From Purshia tridentata (Eukaryota; Streptophyta; Magnoliopsida; Rosales; Rosaceae): a stretch of 40,410 nt of DNA. The position numbers and the translations under genes were made by a program. Under the pieces are notes generated by a model, which was not told the DNA's origin, did no database searches, and was given only the letters and a program-made list of their open reading frames with translations. Location: assembly GCA_003254885.1 (NCBI GenBank), contig QANT01009273.1, positions 1 through 40,410 on the forward strand, given 5' to 3'. Numbering within the stretch: position 1 is the stretch's first letter; each line of letters opens with the position of its first letter. Positions 1-11,004 of the stretch are shown here, piece after piece.

Positions 1-344
1 TCATGTATAGAGCTTGCCTATAATCTAGAACATGACAAATTTTTGCAATCATTATAGGATCTCATGACTTCAGATGCATTTGACTAAGCAAGATCAATTA
101 ATAAAAGGAAAAAAAAAAAAAAAAAAAANAAAAAAAAAAGAAGAGAAGACTTAAATGTACTTATAGCAGGGTTAGAGTTACAGAAACTCTGTACCCTTCC
201 AAGCCACTATAGGGATGAATCTTTCTCTTCGGATTCGACACAGAGGGACTTAAACTCATGCAAGGCTGCAGCTGCTTGAGAAAATCTAGAGCCCTGCAAC
301 AGCAAATTAGGAAGCATCAGGAAGTGGATTTTGAGGGGATGATT
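1..344. other. AT-rich non-coding DNA with poly(A) run
   Basis: I see no coding signal. An A-rich run at about 109-139 contains an undetermined base (N at 129), probably an assembly uncertainty in a homopolymer. The run could be the tail of a retroposon, but I find no matching target duplication. Confidence 0.4.
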
Positions 345-562
345 CCATGAGTATTGATATCATAATTTAATCTTATTATTTGTAATTTAATATAAAATTT
401 AATTAAAAGGGAATTAAAGGATAGATATGTTTTTAAAAATTCTGATGTGGTAATTAATTATGACGTGGCTTTAAATTAATAAAACAAAATTACGACATGA
501 AAATTTCATGTCACTGAGGCCATTTTGAGGCACCTGATTTTGAGGCCCTCTAGCGCTCTCCC
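345..562 (-). mobile_element. End of a TIR element, family A (inverted copy)
   Basis: Read on the minus strand from 562, the sequence begins GGGAGAGCGCTAGAGGGCC, followed by TCAAAA and GTGCCTCAA-type motifs. It stays alignable for about 200 bases with the plus-strand sequence starting at 4474, including shared blocks such as TTAATTTAAAG and CCACAT-AAG/CAG-A-TTTTTAAAAA. The two are therefore copies of one repeat family in opposite orientation. Only one end is in view here; the other may lie before base 1. There is no coding capacity. I could not define a target duplication, so the superfamily is open. Confidence 0.45.
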
Positions 563-2236
563 TATTTGTTACTTTGTTTTCAGGAGTTATTTGAGTGTAC
601 GATGAAAGCATATTTTAGCATAATTTAGGCAATTTATGAATTTAGGATTAAATATATAATTTTTGGTAAGGATACATGGATGTCACCTTAAAAATGCGAG
701 AATTATTATGTATACTCATAACATTTTTTGATAGTATGATCAATTCATTAAAATGATAACACGCTTACAATTATTAATATTTAAAATTCTAAACACTAAT
801 TTATAGTGCACTCATATTATAACAAAACAAATAGATTAGATAACACCATTCATGTTACAATTATATAATAATTTCAAAAACTACAATAACAATAAAGTGT
901 CGCAAAAAATAAATATGTATATATGAGGTCGGAAACAGCTGCATGTTGCACTTAATATTTTTGGAAATATTAGAGAAATGAGTTTGAGAAATATTAGATA
1001 AACACTCGGTAAAATTAATTAATCAACCTATCGTGCTATCTTCAAGACATTCCCAAATTCCATTTCTTTCCCAAAGCCTCTTAGACTCTTTCAATTTTAG
1101 ATCCACATAGCCACACCTCTCTAACATATCCTCTCCAATCCTTGCACTAATTGTCTTTGTTTTTCTTGATTTTCAATTGATGCGAGTTTTTTTAATATAT
1201 ATGTAAAAATTGAAATAACTATATATGTTTAAGCTATTTTATTTAGTTATTAGTTATTAGTTATTTTTTTTAACATTGTCTGAGGTGTCCTGATGTGAAT
1301 ATGATTGTATAGCAGCAATACTGAGCTTCTGAATGCTCCTTGTCCTTAAAATTTGAGGACCCTCTACATGCAGACTAATGAATACAGTGTGTCATGACTA
1401 AGTTATAAGTTGAAAGTCCAAAATAAAGAAGGTCAAAGGGTTTTACTAAATCAACACAATTATGACTTTCTACTAAACCAAGAGGGTTGACATTATAAAA
1501 GTCAATGTCGAAGACATTTGGACACATAGTAATTAACTAGGATTCACGAGCAACACGTGATATTTGTTTAAGTGAAATATGTAGCACCATGTGTAATTAA
1601 TTAATTAATTTTTTGTGGATTAGATAAAGTTTGTTTTGAGGGACCACTGTTAATTAATCGAATGGTAACTTAGGATAATCTATTTGTTGGGATTAGGGAT
1701 TATACAGCTGGGGTTTGAAAATTTCTTTGACCAACACCCTTTCTTCTTTGTCCTATGCACACTTTGAATTAATCATTTTTGCATGTGAACTCATTTATAT
1801 ATGATTAGAATCTTGGGAATCAAAATAGATCGATGAAAATTAAAGAAAACAAATAACATTAGACAGGTAATAAACACTACATTTTTCTAATAAATAAGAT
1901 ATATTTTAAAATGCCTTATGACTTATGAGAAAATGTTGAATTGTCTTAATTTTGAAATATGATCATTTATTTTTACCAAAATAAGTAAGAAATATGATAT
2001 TGATGATGTTATGGTGTATAAAATGTCTTTTGGCTATTCTAAAAAGTTTAAACGGTTAGAAAAATTACATATGTAGATTTATTTACTATTGGAGATAAAC
2101 ATGCATGTAGAATACAACTTGTATTAGAAGGCTAGCTATAATTGTAGGGATTTTAACTGACGATTTTTGGTTGTGATACTATTATGAAGTTCAATGATTT
2201 ATTCCTAGCGCCTTAAGATGTTAGGATGTGAGCTAA
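563..2236. other. AT-rich intergenic DNA, nothing recognised
   Basis: There is no ORF of note, no protein-like open frame and no clear repeat structure apart from short AT-rich palindromes such as the TTAATTAATTAATT run near 1597. I cannot assign a function. Confidence 0.4.
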
Positions 2237-2246
2237 TAATTATTTT

Positions 2247-2510
2247 GGAAAATTTCATTACATAGGCCATTTTAATTCCTCTCTTACTTTTTTAGGTCAT
2301 CCTTTCCAGCTTTTACTTTTTCACTCTTTGTACACATTTTAAACTAAACACCCTTTATGTCGCTACGTGGTCGACAATGTCGACAGTTTATTGATCAAAA
2401 AATTAAACTAAACAAAAATGTAAAACAAAAAAGCAAAAAATGATGAATATGATGAGATAGAGAGGAAACGCAAATGGTGTTCTTCATTTTCTGGGTTTGA
2501 GAGAGAGTGA

Positions 2511-2549
<39 letters not shown>

Positions 2550-2734
2550 AGTGATCCTAGGTTATCATCGAACAAAAAAGGGGTAGTTAAGTATTAGTTG
2601 ACTAGGAAATTTTGGGAGAGATTATGTGACTAATAAAGGGGTTGGATCGACGTAATTTTATTGAAGGTGAATGTTTTGAAATAACCAAATTCAAAATAGG
2701 AGATTATGAATGGTTTACTATTAATGAAATTTCC
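2247..2734. mobile_element. Mutator-like MITE with 10-bp target duplication
   Basis: The element is 488 bp. Its ends are inverted: the left starts GGAAAATTTCATTA and the minus-strand right end starts GGAAATTTCATTA, both followed a few bases later by CCATT. It is flanked on both sides by the identical 10-mer TAATTATTTT (2237-2246 and 2735-2744). Target duplications of 9-11 bp and no coding capacity are typical of Mutator-derived MITEs. The interior holds a long GA microsatellite. The AT-rich duplication could arise by chance, but it abuts both inverted ends exactly, which argues against that. Confidence 0.6.
2499..2548. repeat. (GA)n microsatellite
   Basis: About 50 bp of GA dinucleotides with two GTGA interruptions, inside the MITE at 2247-2734. 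Confidence 0.9.
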
Positions 2735-2744
2735 TAATTATTTT

Positions 2745-3151
2745 ATACTTTAACGTAAGTTTATTATACAAATCATGGCAAATTCTTCGTGGACAAGAAG
2801 ATGAAACTTTCACATAATTTTTTCTCTCAAGAGAAAGTAGTTCTCAAATACTTCCATTTCGATCTTTTGGCTCAACTAGCTTCTTTGAAACATTTTGTCA
2901 AGTTTCTTTCTCACATTCATACGAAAAAATTGGACTATTAGGAGGGTTCAATGAGTTAAAACAATTGTGAGTGAAAACAATTGGCCACATTGGTTCCTCA
3001 CCAAATTAAACCTCCCATAAGTTGGAAGATAATTAGATGAACGCATATAATTTGAAAACAAGTAAGATATCTTTCTACACATAAGAAAGACCAAACTCGA
3101 TCATTAATTTCTCTTATATGTACTTGTTTCATGATATACCACTCCTTTTCT
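2745..3151. other. Non-coding DNA, nothing recognised
   Basis: There are no long open frames on either strand and no repeat structure I can define. Confidence 0.35.
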
Positions 3152-3287
3152 TTTTGGTAATCAAAAACTTTCATTACTCAAGAAAAACTTACATGAAATG
3201 GAGCAAAATGTGGTTCCTCCTCCATAGACAGTAAAATCTGAATAAGGCAAAGCAAATTTGGCTAGACCTTGACTATTACTCTATTAG
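3152..3287 (-). mobile_element. Possible LINE 3' end
   Basis: Read on the minus strand, this stretch ends in ATGAAAGTTTTTGATTACCA followed by A-rich sequence. That resembles the 3' end of plant L1-type LINEs, and it lies beside a better-supported LINE insertion. No target duplication was found, so this is a weak call. Confidence 0.25.
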
Positions 3288-3305
3288 CCACACTTGGTCA
3301 ACTTT

Positions 3306-3544
3306 TTTTTTCTTTTTGAGAGAAAAAAGGCCTTAACCAAATATATTATTGAAGGGTTACATCGCGGTTGAGAGTTGTAATAAACCAAGAAGGACTATCA
3401 TCAACCCACACCACTTGATCAATACAAACCAAAATGAAACAGACTAAGCAGTGACCCCCGTTATTACAAATGTGAAGTACATCAACAATTGAAAAATTGG
3501 ACAACAGATCAAGCAAAACTGGAATCTCAAGGAAAAAAAAAGCC
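3306..3544 (-). mobile_element. 5'-truncated LINE insertion with 18-bp TSD
   Basis: The 18-mer CCACACTTGGTCAACTTT occurs at 3288-3305 and again, exactly, at 3545-3562. The 239 bp between begin on the plus strand with a T-rich tract followed by GAGAGAAAAAAGG. On the minus strand the insert therefore ends in TTTCTCTC plus an A-rich tail. A long exact duplication, an A-tail at one end and a ragged other end are the hallmarks of target-primed reverse transcription. The 70-codon minus-strand frame over it (3346-3558) shows no reverse-transcriptase motif and I do not count it as a gene. The insert is too short to place in a LINE clade. Confidence 0.65.
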
Positions 3545-3562
3545 CCACACTTGGTCAACTTT

Positions 3563-4473
3563 AATGATTTCCCTTTTTTTATTATTCTGATGCAATGTAA
3601 GAGACCAAGATTTACAAGCGTAAATCTAAAAAAAAGGAATTCTGGAGTGCACCAGGAAATTTGAGAGAAAACTTAAAATTTATTCAATAATTGTCAAAAG
3701 TTCTTATATCAACTTAGGAAAAACCTTAAAAACGTTTTTAATAAACCCTAGGGTAAACGAACTCATAATTAAGGCCTGTGGGCCAAAAGAATTCCGAATA
3801 AAATAAAACAAAAAATAAATAAAATGGTCCGAAACTTCAAACGCAGTTTTAAGGCCCTAAATGATCTCGGATGGCCGAAAAAGTCTATCAGTCACAGAAT
3901 TAGCAATGAGTTGGAATCGTGACGCGATTCTCTTCGATTTGATATGTAAATCGACTATATTCGAGCTTCAGAGCAAAGTCTAATAGAAATAATTTTCCTC
4001 GTTTTCGTCATTCAAGCTGCTCTTCAAACTGAATCGCCATCCGTTCTACATCATATTCATTTATTAGTTTTCTTTAGTTCTGCATTTGCTTTTGTGGCTA
4101 GATCTGAAGTCCAAATGATTACTTCCCTGGTTTTGTACTCCTCGCAATTTCTGGAATTTTCTTTTCCAGTTTGTTTAAGAATTATAATTAATTAATGTCA
4201 ACCCAAAATATCAGTACCATCGCCATCGATCAGCAAATGAACATCAATTCCTTAGATTAATTAATAATGCAAAACTTTAAGGACCTCTTACATGAGTTGG
4301 TCTTGCATGTTGCATCTGCAACAAAGACCTTTCTGAAAATTAGTTCTATTAGGTTGAATAAATTAAAAACCATATATTAATGCTGCATAAAAGAAGGGTA
4401 CGCAACACTTACTTGTTTGAAAGTCCTGGTCCTTGTTGGGCATTTATATATGTATCCTCCATATACATGCATG
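3563..4473. other. Non-coding DNA, no gene recognised
   Basis: It contains a somewhat more GC-rich stretch at about 3720-4060 (with AAACCCTAGGG near 3742) that could be part of an old LTR or gene 5' region. I see no intact frame, primer-binding site or repeated terminus. Confidence 0.3.
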
Positions 4474-5716
4474 GGGAGTGCTAGAGGGCCTCAAAAAATT
4501 GTGCCTCAATGTGCCTCAATGATATAGATTTTCCACGTAATAATAGTATTTAATTAATTTAAAGACACCTCATAATTATTTGCCACATAAGATTTTTAAA
4601 AAACTTGTCTATTCTTATTAAATATCTTAAAAAATTTAAATTAAATTACTAAAGAACAAGATTTAAAAGAGATTTTCATTGGCCAATTAAAATTAGTGTC
4701 TTGAAAAACAACAAGACAATGTTGTTCAGCAATTTAGATGAATCACAGGAAAAAAAAAGGGTTCAATAATTTTGACGACATCATCACAAAAAAAATAAAA
4801 AAGGGTTCAACAAAAAACAAATGAACAGATAAAATAAACAAAAGAAAACCCTGAAGAAAGTGTTAGATGATTATAATTAGAAAATAATACAGTAACTCCA
4901 ATTTAAATATAAAACTTTCTTCTCTTTTGATTCGGCTAAAATCAAAATTTAACCAAACAATTCAACAAGATCATAGGAACAAAATGGGAACTTGAACAAA
5001 GCATATAAGTATAAACAGAGCCTATTAAGTATATATAAGAATATAAGTACAACATGTCTCCCAATGAACATGTTCTAGAGTATTGTTCCGGAAAACATCA
5101 ACAAAAAATCCTCAAATATATGTTACTGCAACGATTACTGCTAGAATGCCCCTTCCCTTCCAAGTACCCTTGCAGAATCTTGAAACATAACCCCAATATT
5201 GTACACAGTAAAATCTATAGATACTAAAATCAACCCACAGGCCATAGACAACCATTACTATTCGGCTCACTCATCATAATACAATTTCACAAAAGTCTGT
5301 GTCTATGCATATTTATGCAACCAAATTTAGACTTTTTTTTTTTGAGAAACAACCAAATTTAGACTTTAAATAGAGCAATTAGTACAAACATAAGCTTATG
5401 TTCCAGGTGGAGATGAACATCCTGCAGTACCTTCAACAACTTTGATACTTTCATAATAACGTTTTTTCAAACAATAATTTAATTGAGTTATAGATAATAA
5501 ATATAAAAGTTTAATAATAATAATAATTACTACTATCATTTAATTTGTTATGGGTAAGATGGTCTTTTAATAAAAATGATTTTAGTATAATATTATACAT
5601 AAATGGTGATGTGTACGATCAATAAAAAATTAACTATTTATGTGTCCAATTAATATTGCCACATAGGATTGAGGCACAATTGAGGCACAATCTTTTGAGG
5701 CCCAAAATCTTTTCCC
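4474..5716. mobile_element. TIR element, family A
   Basis: The left end GGGAGTGCTAGAGGGCCTC is followed by AATTGTGCCTCAATGTGCC. The minus-strand right end has GGGAAAAGATTTTGGGCCTC followed by GATTGTGCCTCAATTGTGCC. The inverted termini thus share about 45 bp of similar sequence, including a doubled GTGCCTCAAT motif. The AT-rich 1.2-kb interior has no coding frame and carries a tiny LINE-tail insertion at 5336-5349. No convincing direct duplication flanks it (left acatgcatg, right tttaaaagg), so the two ends may belong to different insertions or the duplication has decayed. Confidence 0.45.
5336..5349 (-). mobile_element. LINE tail-only insertion (14 nt) with 18-bp TSD
   Basis: CAACCAAATTTAGACTTT occurs at 5318-5335 and again at 5350-5367, separated by only TTTTTTTTGAGAAA. 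On the minus strand the inserted piece reads TTTCTCAAAAAAAA, the same kind of end as the LINE insertion at 3306-3544. The simplest reading is an insertion that aborted almost immediately after priming. A small tandem duplication with a T-run is the alternative. Confidence 0.5.
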
Positions 5717-5865
5717 TTTAAAAGGTATTCATGGGTTTTCAGTCAATGGGAGAGATGAGGGAGATCCAGATAAGGAAAGAAAGAAAATTTAAGATAATCC
5801 ATTAGATTAACCCATTGGTTAAGTTTGATAAATAGCCTATTGATTATGTATTATATTAATAAAAA

Positions 5866-6075
5866 AATTGTCTCTGGTCGGAAAAGATAATCCAGTTAGC
5901 ATCAAAAGTTGCAGAGACCCAAGGAAAGATTATCCATCAGCAACTTATTGAAGCAACGAAGCTGATGCTTAAACAACTTATTCAAGTCAACTTGCAAGGA
6001 GTGAATATAAATCAAATTCAAGCTTGCAAAGATCAACCATGCATGGCTGGCCTTCACTCAGAATGGGGGCATTGA
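5866..6075 (+). other. Open frame without start codon, possible exon remnant
   Basis: A frame of about 69 codons runs open from about 5866 to TGA at 6073-6075. Its composition is more protein-like than the surrounding AT-rich frames, with helix-forming stretches such as SEKIIQLASKVAETQGKII and QQLIEATKLMLKQLIQVNL. There is no good ATG at its start and I do not recognise the family. It may be an exon fragment or chance. Confidence 0.2.
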
Positions 6076-6117
6076 TTTGCATCGTCTTCCTTCACGTGCG
6101 AGCTGACTTTTACTCAA

Positions 6118-6126
6118 TTCAATTTA
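6118..6126. repeat. Left 9-bp target duplication of the foldback MULE
   Basis: TTCAATTTA, repeated exactly at 8102-8110, abuts both inverted ends of the 6127-8101 element. Nine base pairs is the classic Mutator duplication length. Confidence 0.75.
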
Positions 6127-6378
6127 GGATCAATTACAAATTAGTCTATTGAACTATAAGGGTACCTTCAAGTTGTTCTCTAAATTAAAAAAACTTTCAA
6201 GTACGTTCATAGACTATCTGAAACCATGCAACGTTAGTGATTCTGTCAATTATTCCGTTAAATGCTGACATGACTTTGCTGACTGGGGTTTTTTTAATGA
6301 TGTAGATGTGATGTAGATGCCACGTGGATAACAAATTAAAAAAAAATGCTAAATTATAAATTAGCTCATCTAACTATA

Positions 6379-6475
6379 TGGGTAATTTCAAATTGCTCCA
6401 TAAATTAAAAACCCTACAAAATAAGGGGTACTCTCAAATTGCTCCTTAAATTAAAAGAACTTACAAAATAATACA
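6379..6475. repeat. Short tandem units in the left foldback arm
   Basis: Two units of roughly 45-47 bp with the pattern aaattgctcc-taaattaaaa-cttacaaaataa-ggggtac. The facing right arm has three units at about 7714-7860, so copy number differs between arms. Confidence 0.6.
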
Positions 6476-7713
6476 AATTTGTTTTTTCTTACTCCCCCAT
6501 CTATTTCTTGATTTCTTTTTTTTTCTTCTTGTTTTTGAATTTGATTATGGTGAATTGAATGGATTTAATTATATGAAAACTCACACTACAAATCAGTACA
6601 TTTTTAAATCAATCACAATTACAATATTTTACATATAAGTAAAGGGTTAATTACAAATAAATCAATAAAACATTTCACAATTACATTTTAATCAATAAAT
6701 TTTTTTTATAATTTCATTTTAGTTACTATTGACCAAAAGTAGATTGGCCTTAGTGACTAAAGTCGGATATAATTTCACAATTCATTGACCATTATGGAAA
6801 AAGAAAGTTTACATTGACCTTATGTAATATTAGAATATTTTATTGATTTAAATATCATTTTCTACTTAAAAAACTTACAAAATAATAATAATACAATTTT
6901 ATTCTCTCTCTCTCTCTGATTTCATTTTTTTTCCTTCTTGTTTTTTAATTTGATTATGGTAAATTAATTGGATTTAATTATGTGAAAACTCACACTACAA
7001 ATTTTTACATGTTTTTTTATTTTTCTTTTTGAATCCCATATGAACTACAAGCTTAGGAATTTCAACCCCAACTCGAGCCCCCCAAAATTTGGGAGCTCAA
7101 AATTTGCCTTTTTCTTTCTGGCTTTTCTTCATTTTATTTGATTTTTTATCTTAAAATTTTTCTTTTGGGGTTTTTTTTCGGATGAAAATGGGTCTTCACC
7201 TGAAGATTGTGATGGTCTGAATGGATATCAAGATGTGAAATTTTTGGGACCTTTTGTCTATCCTCATCCAGTTTATCAACTTTCTCAAAAGAGTTATAGA
7301 TTGAAAAAAGTTGATAAATTGGATAAAGATAAACAAGAGGTTCCAAAATTTTAACATCTTAATAACCACTCAAGCCATCACAACCACTCTTGATGTGTTG
7401 AAGACCCATTTTCACGAAATAAAAAAAAAACCCCAAGATATAAAATTAAAGAAAATGAAGAAAGAAAAAGGCAGACTTTGAGCTCCCAAATTTTGGGAGG
7501 CTTGCGTTGGGATTAATGTAGTTATAGTTGAAATTCCTAAGCTTGTTAGTTCATTTGGGATTTAAAAAACATAAAAAAATAAAAATGTACAAATCTGCAC
7601 TGTGGGTTTTCATTATAATTAAACTCAATCAAATTAAAAAAAAAAAGAAAAAGAAAACGAAATCAGATAGAGAAATAGATGGAGGAGCAAGAAAAAAAAA
7701 ATTTCTATTATTT

Positions 7714-7860
7714 TGTAAGTTTTTTTTAATTTAGGGAGTAATTTGAAAGTACCCCTTATTTTGTAAGTTTTTTTAATTTATGAAGCAATTTGAAAGTATC
7801 CCTGATTTTGTAAGTTTTTTTAATTTAGGCCGCAAGTTGAAAGTACCCATATAGTTCGAT
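7714..7860. repeat. Three 47-bp tandem units in the right foldback arm
   Basis: Three consecutive units of the form TAAGTTTTTTTAATTTA, a variable tetramer, GCAATTTGAAAGTACCC. A related single unit lies near 8030. They are inverted relative to the two units in the left arm. Confidence 0.65.
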
Positions 7861-8101
7861 GGGCTAATTTGTAATTTAGCATTTTTTGTTAATTTGTTGT
7901 CCACGTGGCATCCACATCACATCCATGTCATTAAAAAAACCCAATCAACAAAGCCATGTCAGCATTTAACGGAATAATGGACGGAATCACTAACGTTACA
8001 TGGTTTCAAATAGTCTATGGATGTACTTAAAAGTTTTTTTAATTTAAGAAGCAAATTGAAAGTACCCCTATAGTTCAATGAACTAATTTGTAATTTGAAC
8101 C

Positions 8102-8110
8102 TTCAATTTA
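8102..8110. repeat. Right 9-bp target duplication of the foldback MULE
   Basis: TTCAATTTA, identical to 6118-6126, directly follows the CC that ends the element. Confidence 0.75.
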
Positions 8111-9973
8111 AAAGGAGTCTTTTTTAATAATTTTGTAAAAGATAAACTTGTCATTAATAATTTTATTAAAACCTGAATGTGAAGATTACTTCTCCTGTTG
8201 TTATTGGAACTTGGAAGACCTGCACTGAGATTTAGAATTGGGCTTATTATAATCCAAAAAGACTAGTCCATAATTTGCAGATATATAGGCCCATGATTTC
8301 CGAATGTGCTGATTGCAAAATCTTCTTTCTCCACAAACAAAAACCATAAAGCAAAAATCTGCAAGCCTTGTTACGTGAACTTACGCCCAATTTTGGCTTA
8401 TCGACTAAAATGTCCTTTGAAACAATTTTTTATTTATCAGTTCTAGGATTTTAAGTTGGTTAGTTACTTAATAAAACATTGTAATTAATTTATAATTGTA
8501 CTCTCACAAGCTTTAGGTTAGATTTGAGGTAAAAAACATTTGGCATGAAGAAGTCAAGATCAAAGTGAAAAATGCAAAAGGGTAAAAGGTTTTATGCATC
8601 TCATGCATATTCACTGCTTTAGTTTTGTGTGTGTATGACATGTCACTCAGTGATCATCATGTCACATTTCTTCACAGGTGCACTGCACATGCGTTTTTAA
8701 CATTTAAATGAGGTTACATAACTAGCACATGACCTGGTTGAGTTCTTTTACACCTCAGATGGTTCTCCCTTGTTTTTAACAAAGAAATCATATTCTTTTC
8801 ACTCTCTCTTTGCCCCGCTTATATGTCCTTATCCTTCCACATGAAATATTTTTAACTTTTACTATTCATCATCTTCTCCACATGGTTTTTGCAAAACTGA
8901 GTAAGTTTAAAATATCTCACCCCTCATTCTTATTCTCTGAAATCCTAGAATCCCTTTTTAGGACAAAAAAATATGCCTCAATTTTGTCTTTTGTGGAGAG
9001 CCATTCTTGAGCTTCCACGTGTGTGGAGTTAGGTGACCTAGGGTGCGTTTTTTATATAGGCCGCGTCGGCCTTGTTTAGTTTATGGATGCTTGCTGGGAA
9101 TTTCGTCTAAGGACTAAGAGAAAGAGCAAGTATTATTAGGAATTTTTCTGTGTATTTTGCAAGTAAGAAAATGGTTTTGAAATTACACATCTAAAATGAT
9201 TTTTTCACTTATTTTTGTGTTCTTCTAAAATTTGAAAGTATTTTGTGGGTTATTTTGGTTTATCACAAATTTTACAAAAACTCTCATACAGATTTTAGAT
9301 CTTGGTTCCTTCATTGGCTTCTTCAAGTCTTTGTAGCTTGAAGTGGTTGATTTTTAAAGGAACCACATAAGCATATCATTTTCATATCTTGAAGAATCCA
9401 CAAAGCCTGCTGCAAATGAGTGCCATGGGTTGAAGAGCTTGAGGAGAAGCGGTCATGCATGTGTTTGACTGTATGCTTGACTTGTGAAGGTTGCACAAAG
9501 GAGTATGCTAGTTGCCACTTAGTCTAGGACATATAGTGATAAAGCTTGTATGCCGTATGTTGCCTTTGTATTGAACTTTCAACATAGCGGATTGCTTGGT
9601 CAGCTGAAAAAGACCCTCAGTTTTTTACCCGTTATGGTTTTCTAGGTGAACAATTCGTGTGCCTCCATTATTGTTCTTTGTTTTGTTGTTCATAGCTCAC
9701 TCACCATTCAAACTCTAATCTGCACGATTCTATCATGCCTTTTTACACTTGATATTGACAAATGGTATGTTCATATAGGTTAAGAATCATACACACCACT
9801 CTAGTTATGGATAGCACTGAGATGCCTACATTACCTTAGTGATGCATACTTGAGATTCATGTGAAAATTGTTAATATGCATAAGTGAATAGGGTCAATCT
9901 GTAGTTCAGATTTTCGATTGTTTGTTTGTCTTGAGACAGAGGAAGCGAAAGAATAGAAAAGGGGGAGACGGAG

Positions 9974-10009
<36 letters not shown>

Positions 10010-10060
10010 GAAGGGAAAAGGAAAGAAAATGTGGATCGGGCAAAATTAAAAAAAGTAGAG
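8111..10060. other. Intergenic DNA, possibly old retrotransposon remnants
   Basis: There is no convincing gene. The stretch 9000-9800 is less AT-rich and could be the remains of an LTR or leader region, but I find no paired terminus, primer site or coding motif. Short plus-strand frames such as 8810-9010 have no recognisable content. Confidence 0.3.
9979..10008. repeat. (GA)n microsatellite
   Basis: About 30 bp of perfect GA repeats. A minus-strand Leu/Ser-rich ORF across it is a product of the repeat. Confidence 0.9.
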
Positions 10061-10064
10061 GTGG

Positions 10065-11003
10065 GCATGGTGTGGTTTAGTGCAATATGTGTGGAAAATC
10101 ATGCACCGCGCCATAAATATAAGAACGGTGTGGTTTGGTGCATCACACCCTTTAAAATGAAAAGAAAACCAAACCAAACCAAACCTTATACAATTACGAT
10201 TTGGTTTGGTGTTACATAGTAATATAAAATCCAAATCCAAATCCAAATATTTTTAATGGTGTTTGATAGTTTCCACATTTTCCATGGGGTTCCAATGGGG
10301 TTTCATATTTTTATAATTTTGGGTTTCATGCTTTCATTAGGGGTTTCATGTTATATTTACTAGGGATATGTAATATTCTAATATGTTATGTAATTAATTT
10401 TTTATATACATATTTGTCATATTAATTCTAGAATATAGATTACTAAGATTAGTAATTTTGTTTAGGGTATACCCTATAGTTTAAACTTTAAATGGCAAAC
10501 ACTTTATATTCCTAATTTCCTAAACCATATACATTATAACTTATATGAATATGATACCTTATATTTTATTATTTGAATATATATATATATATATATATAT
10601 GTTTAAAGGTTATACTTTATAGTTTAATACATTATACAAATATATTTTACATAATATGGGAGTTGTTTTTTGTTTACTCTATAATAGAAAATTAAAAATT
10701 GAAATTTAAAGTTTTAAACATTGTTTTTGGTTACTTTTTAATTNCATTTTTTTTGGTCACTTTTTAATTTAAAATCATAAATGTATTTGTAAAATTATAA
10801 TTTTATATATATATATATATATTTACGGTCCGGTTTGGTTCGACTTGGTTTTATTAGGCGCAAAACCAACACCTACACCTATAAAGGACGGTTTGGTTCG
10901 GTTCTTGTAATGATGTTTGACCAAAATAGTCAACACAATTTTTTATGATTATTTTAGGTGCATTTTGGTTCGGTCCAACGGTTTTACGGTAAAAATGCAC
11001 ACT
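10065..11003. mobile_element. Possible non-autonomous TIR element (hAT-like)
   Basis: The left side begins AGAGGTGGGCATGGTGTGG and the right side ends GGTAAAAATGCACACTCCTA, giving imperfect inverted termini (TAGAGGTGGGCAT against TAGGAGTGTGCAT, 10 of 13 match). Both sides contain GGTTTGGTT/CCAAACC-type subterminal motifs, while the middle is very AT-rich with TA microsatellites near 10578 and 10804 and an N at 10744. I find no 8-bp duplication. The right end coincides with the point where the copia 5' LTR becomes recognisable, so the boundary may be a rearrangement junction. Confidence 0.3.
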
Positions 11004-11004
11004 C

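Larger units (their letters stand above)
6127..8101. mobile_element. Mutator-like element that is a full-length foldback
   Basis: The left end GGATCAATTACAAATTAG matches the minus-strand right end GGTTCAAATTACAAATTAG, and 9-bp TTCAATTTA duplications flank both. The inverted similarity does not stop at the termini. It can be followed through the AACGTTAGTGATT block (near 6230 and 7985), the GCCACGTGGA block, the pyrimidine tracts, and the AAGCTTAGGAATTTCAA and CCCAAAATTTGGGAG blocks, to the centre. There TTTATCAACTTT (ending 7283) faces AAAGTTGATAAA (from 7307) across a 23-nt loop. Left arm about 1157 bp, right arm about 795 bp. The difference is mainly an insertion in the left arm at about 6605-7005, flanked by two copies of a roughly 115-bp segment. 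No transposase is encoded; short ORFs crossing the loop are by-products of the inverted repeat. Confidence 0.75.

Noticed and set aside
7146..7346. A 66-codon ORF at the centre of the foldback element
   Set aside because: It crosses the loop of the inverted repeat, so it is read from both arms. It has no homology I can recognise.
6379..7860. CRISPR-like impression of 47-bp repeats with short variable parts
   Set aside because: The units are directly adjacent, AT-rich, and few in number. They lie in the arms of a plant transposon, with no spacers.
10031..10246. Overlapping ORFs on both strands in the GGTTTGG-rich region
   Set aside because: They are produced by CCAAACC/GGTTTGG repeats and a GA microsatellite, with no coding features.
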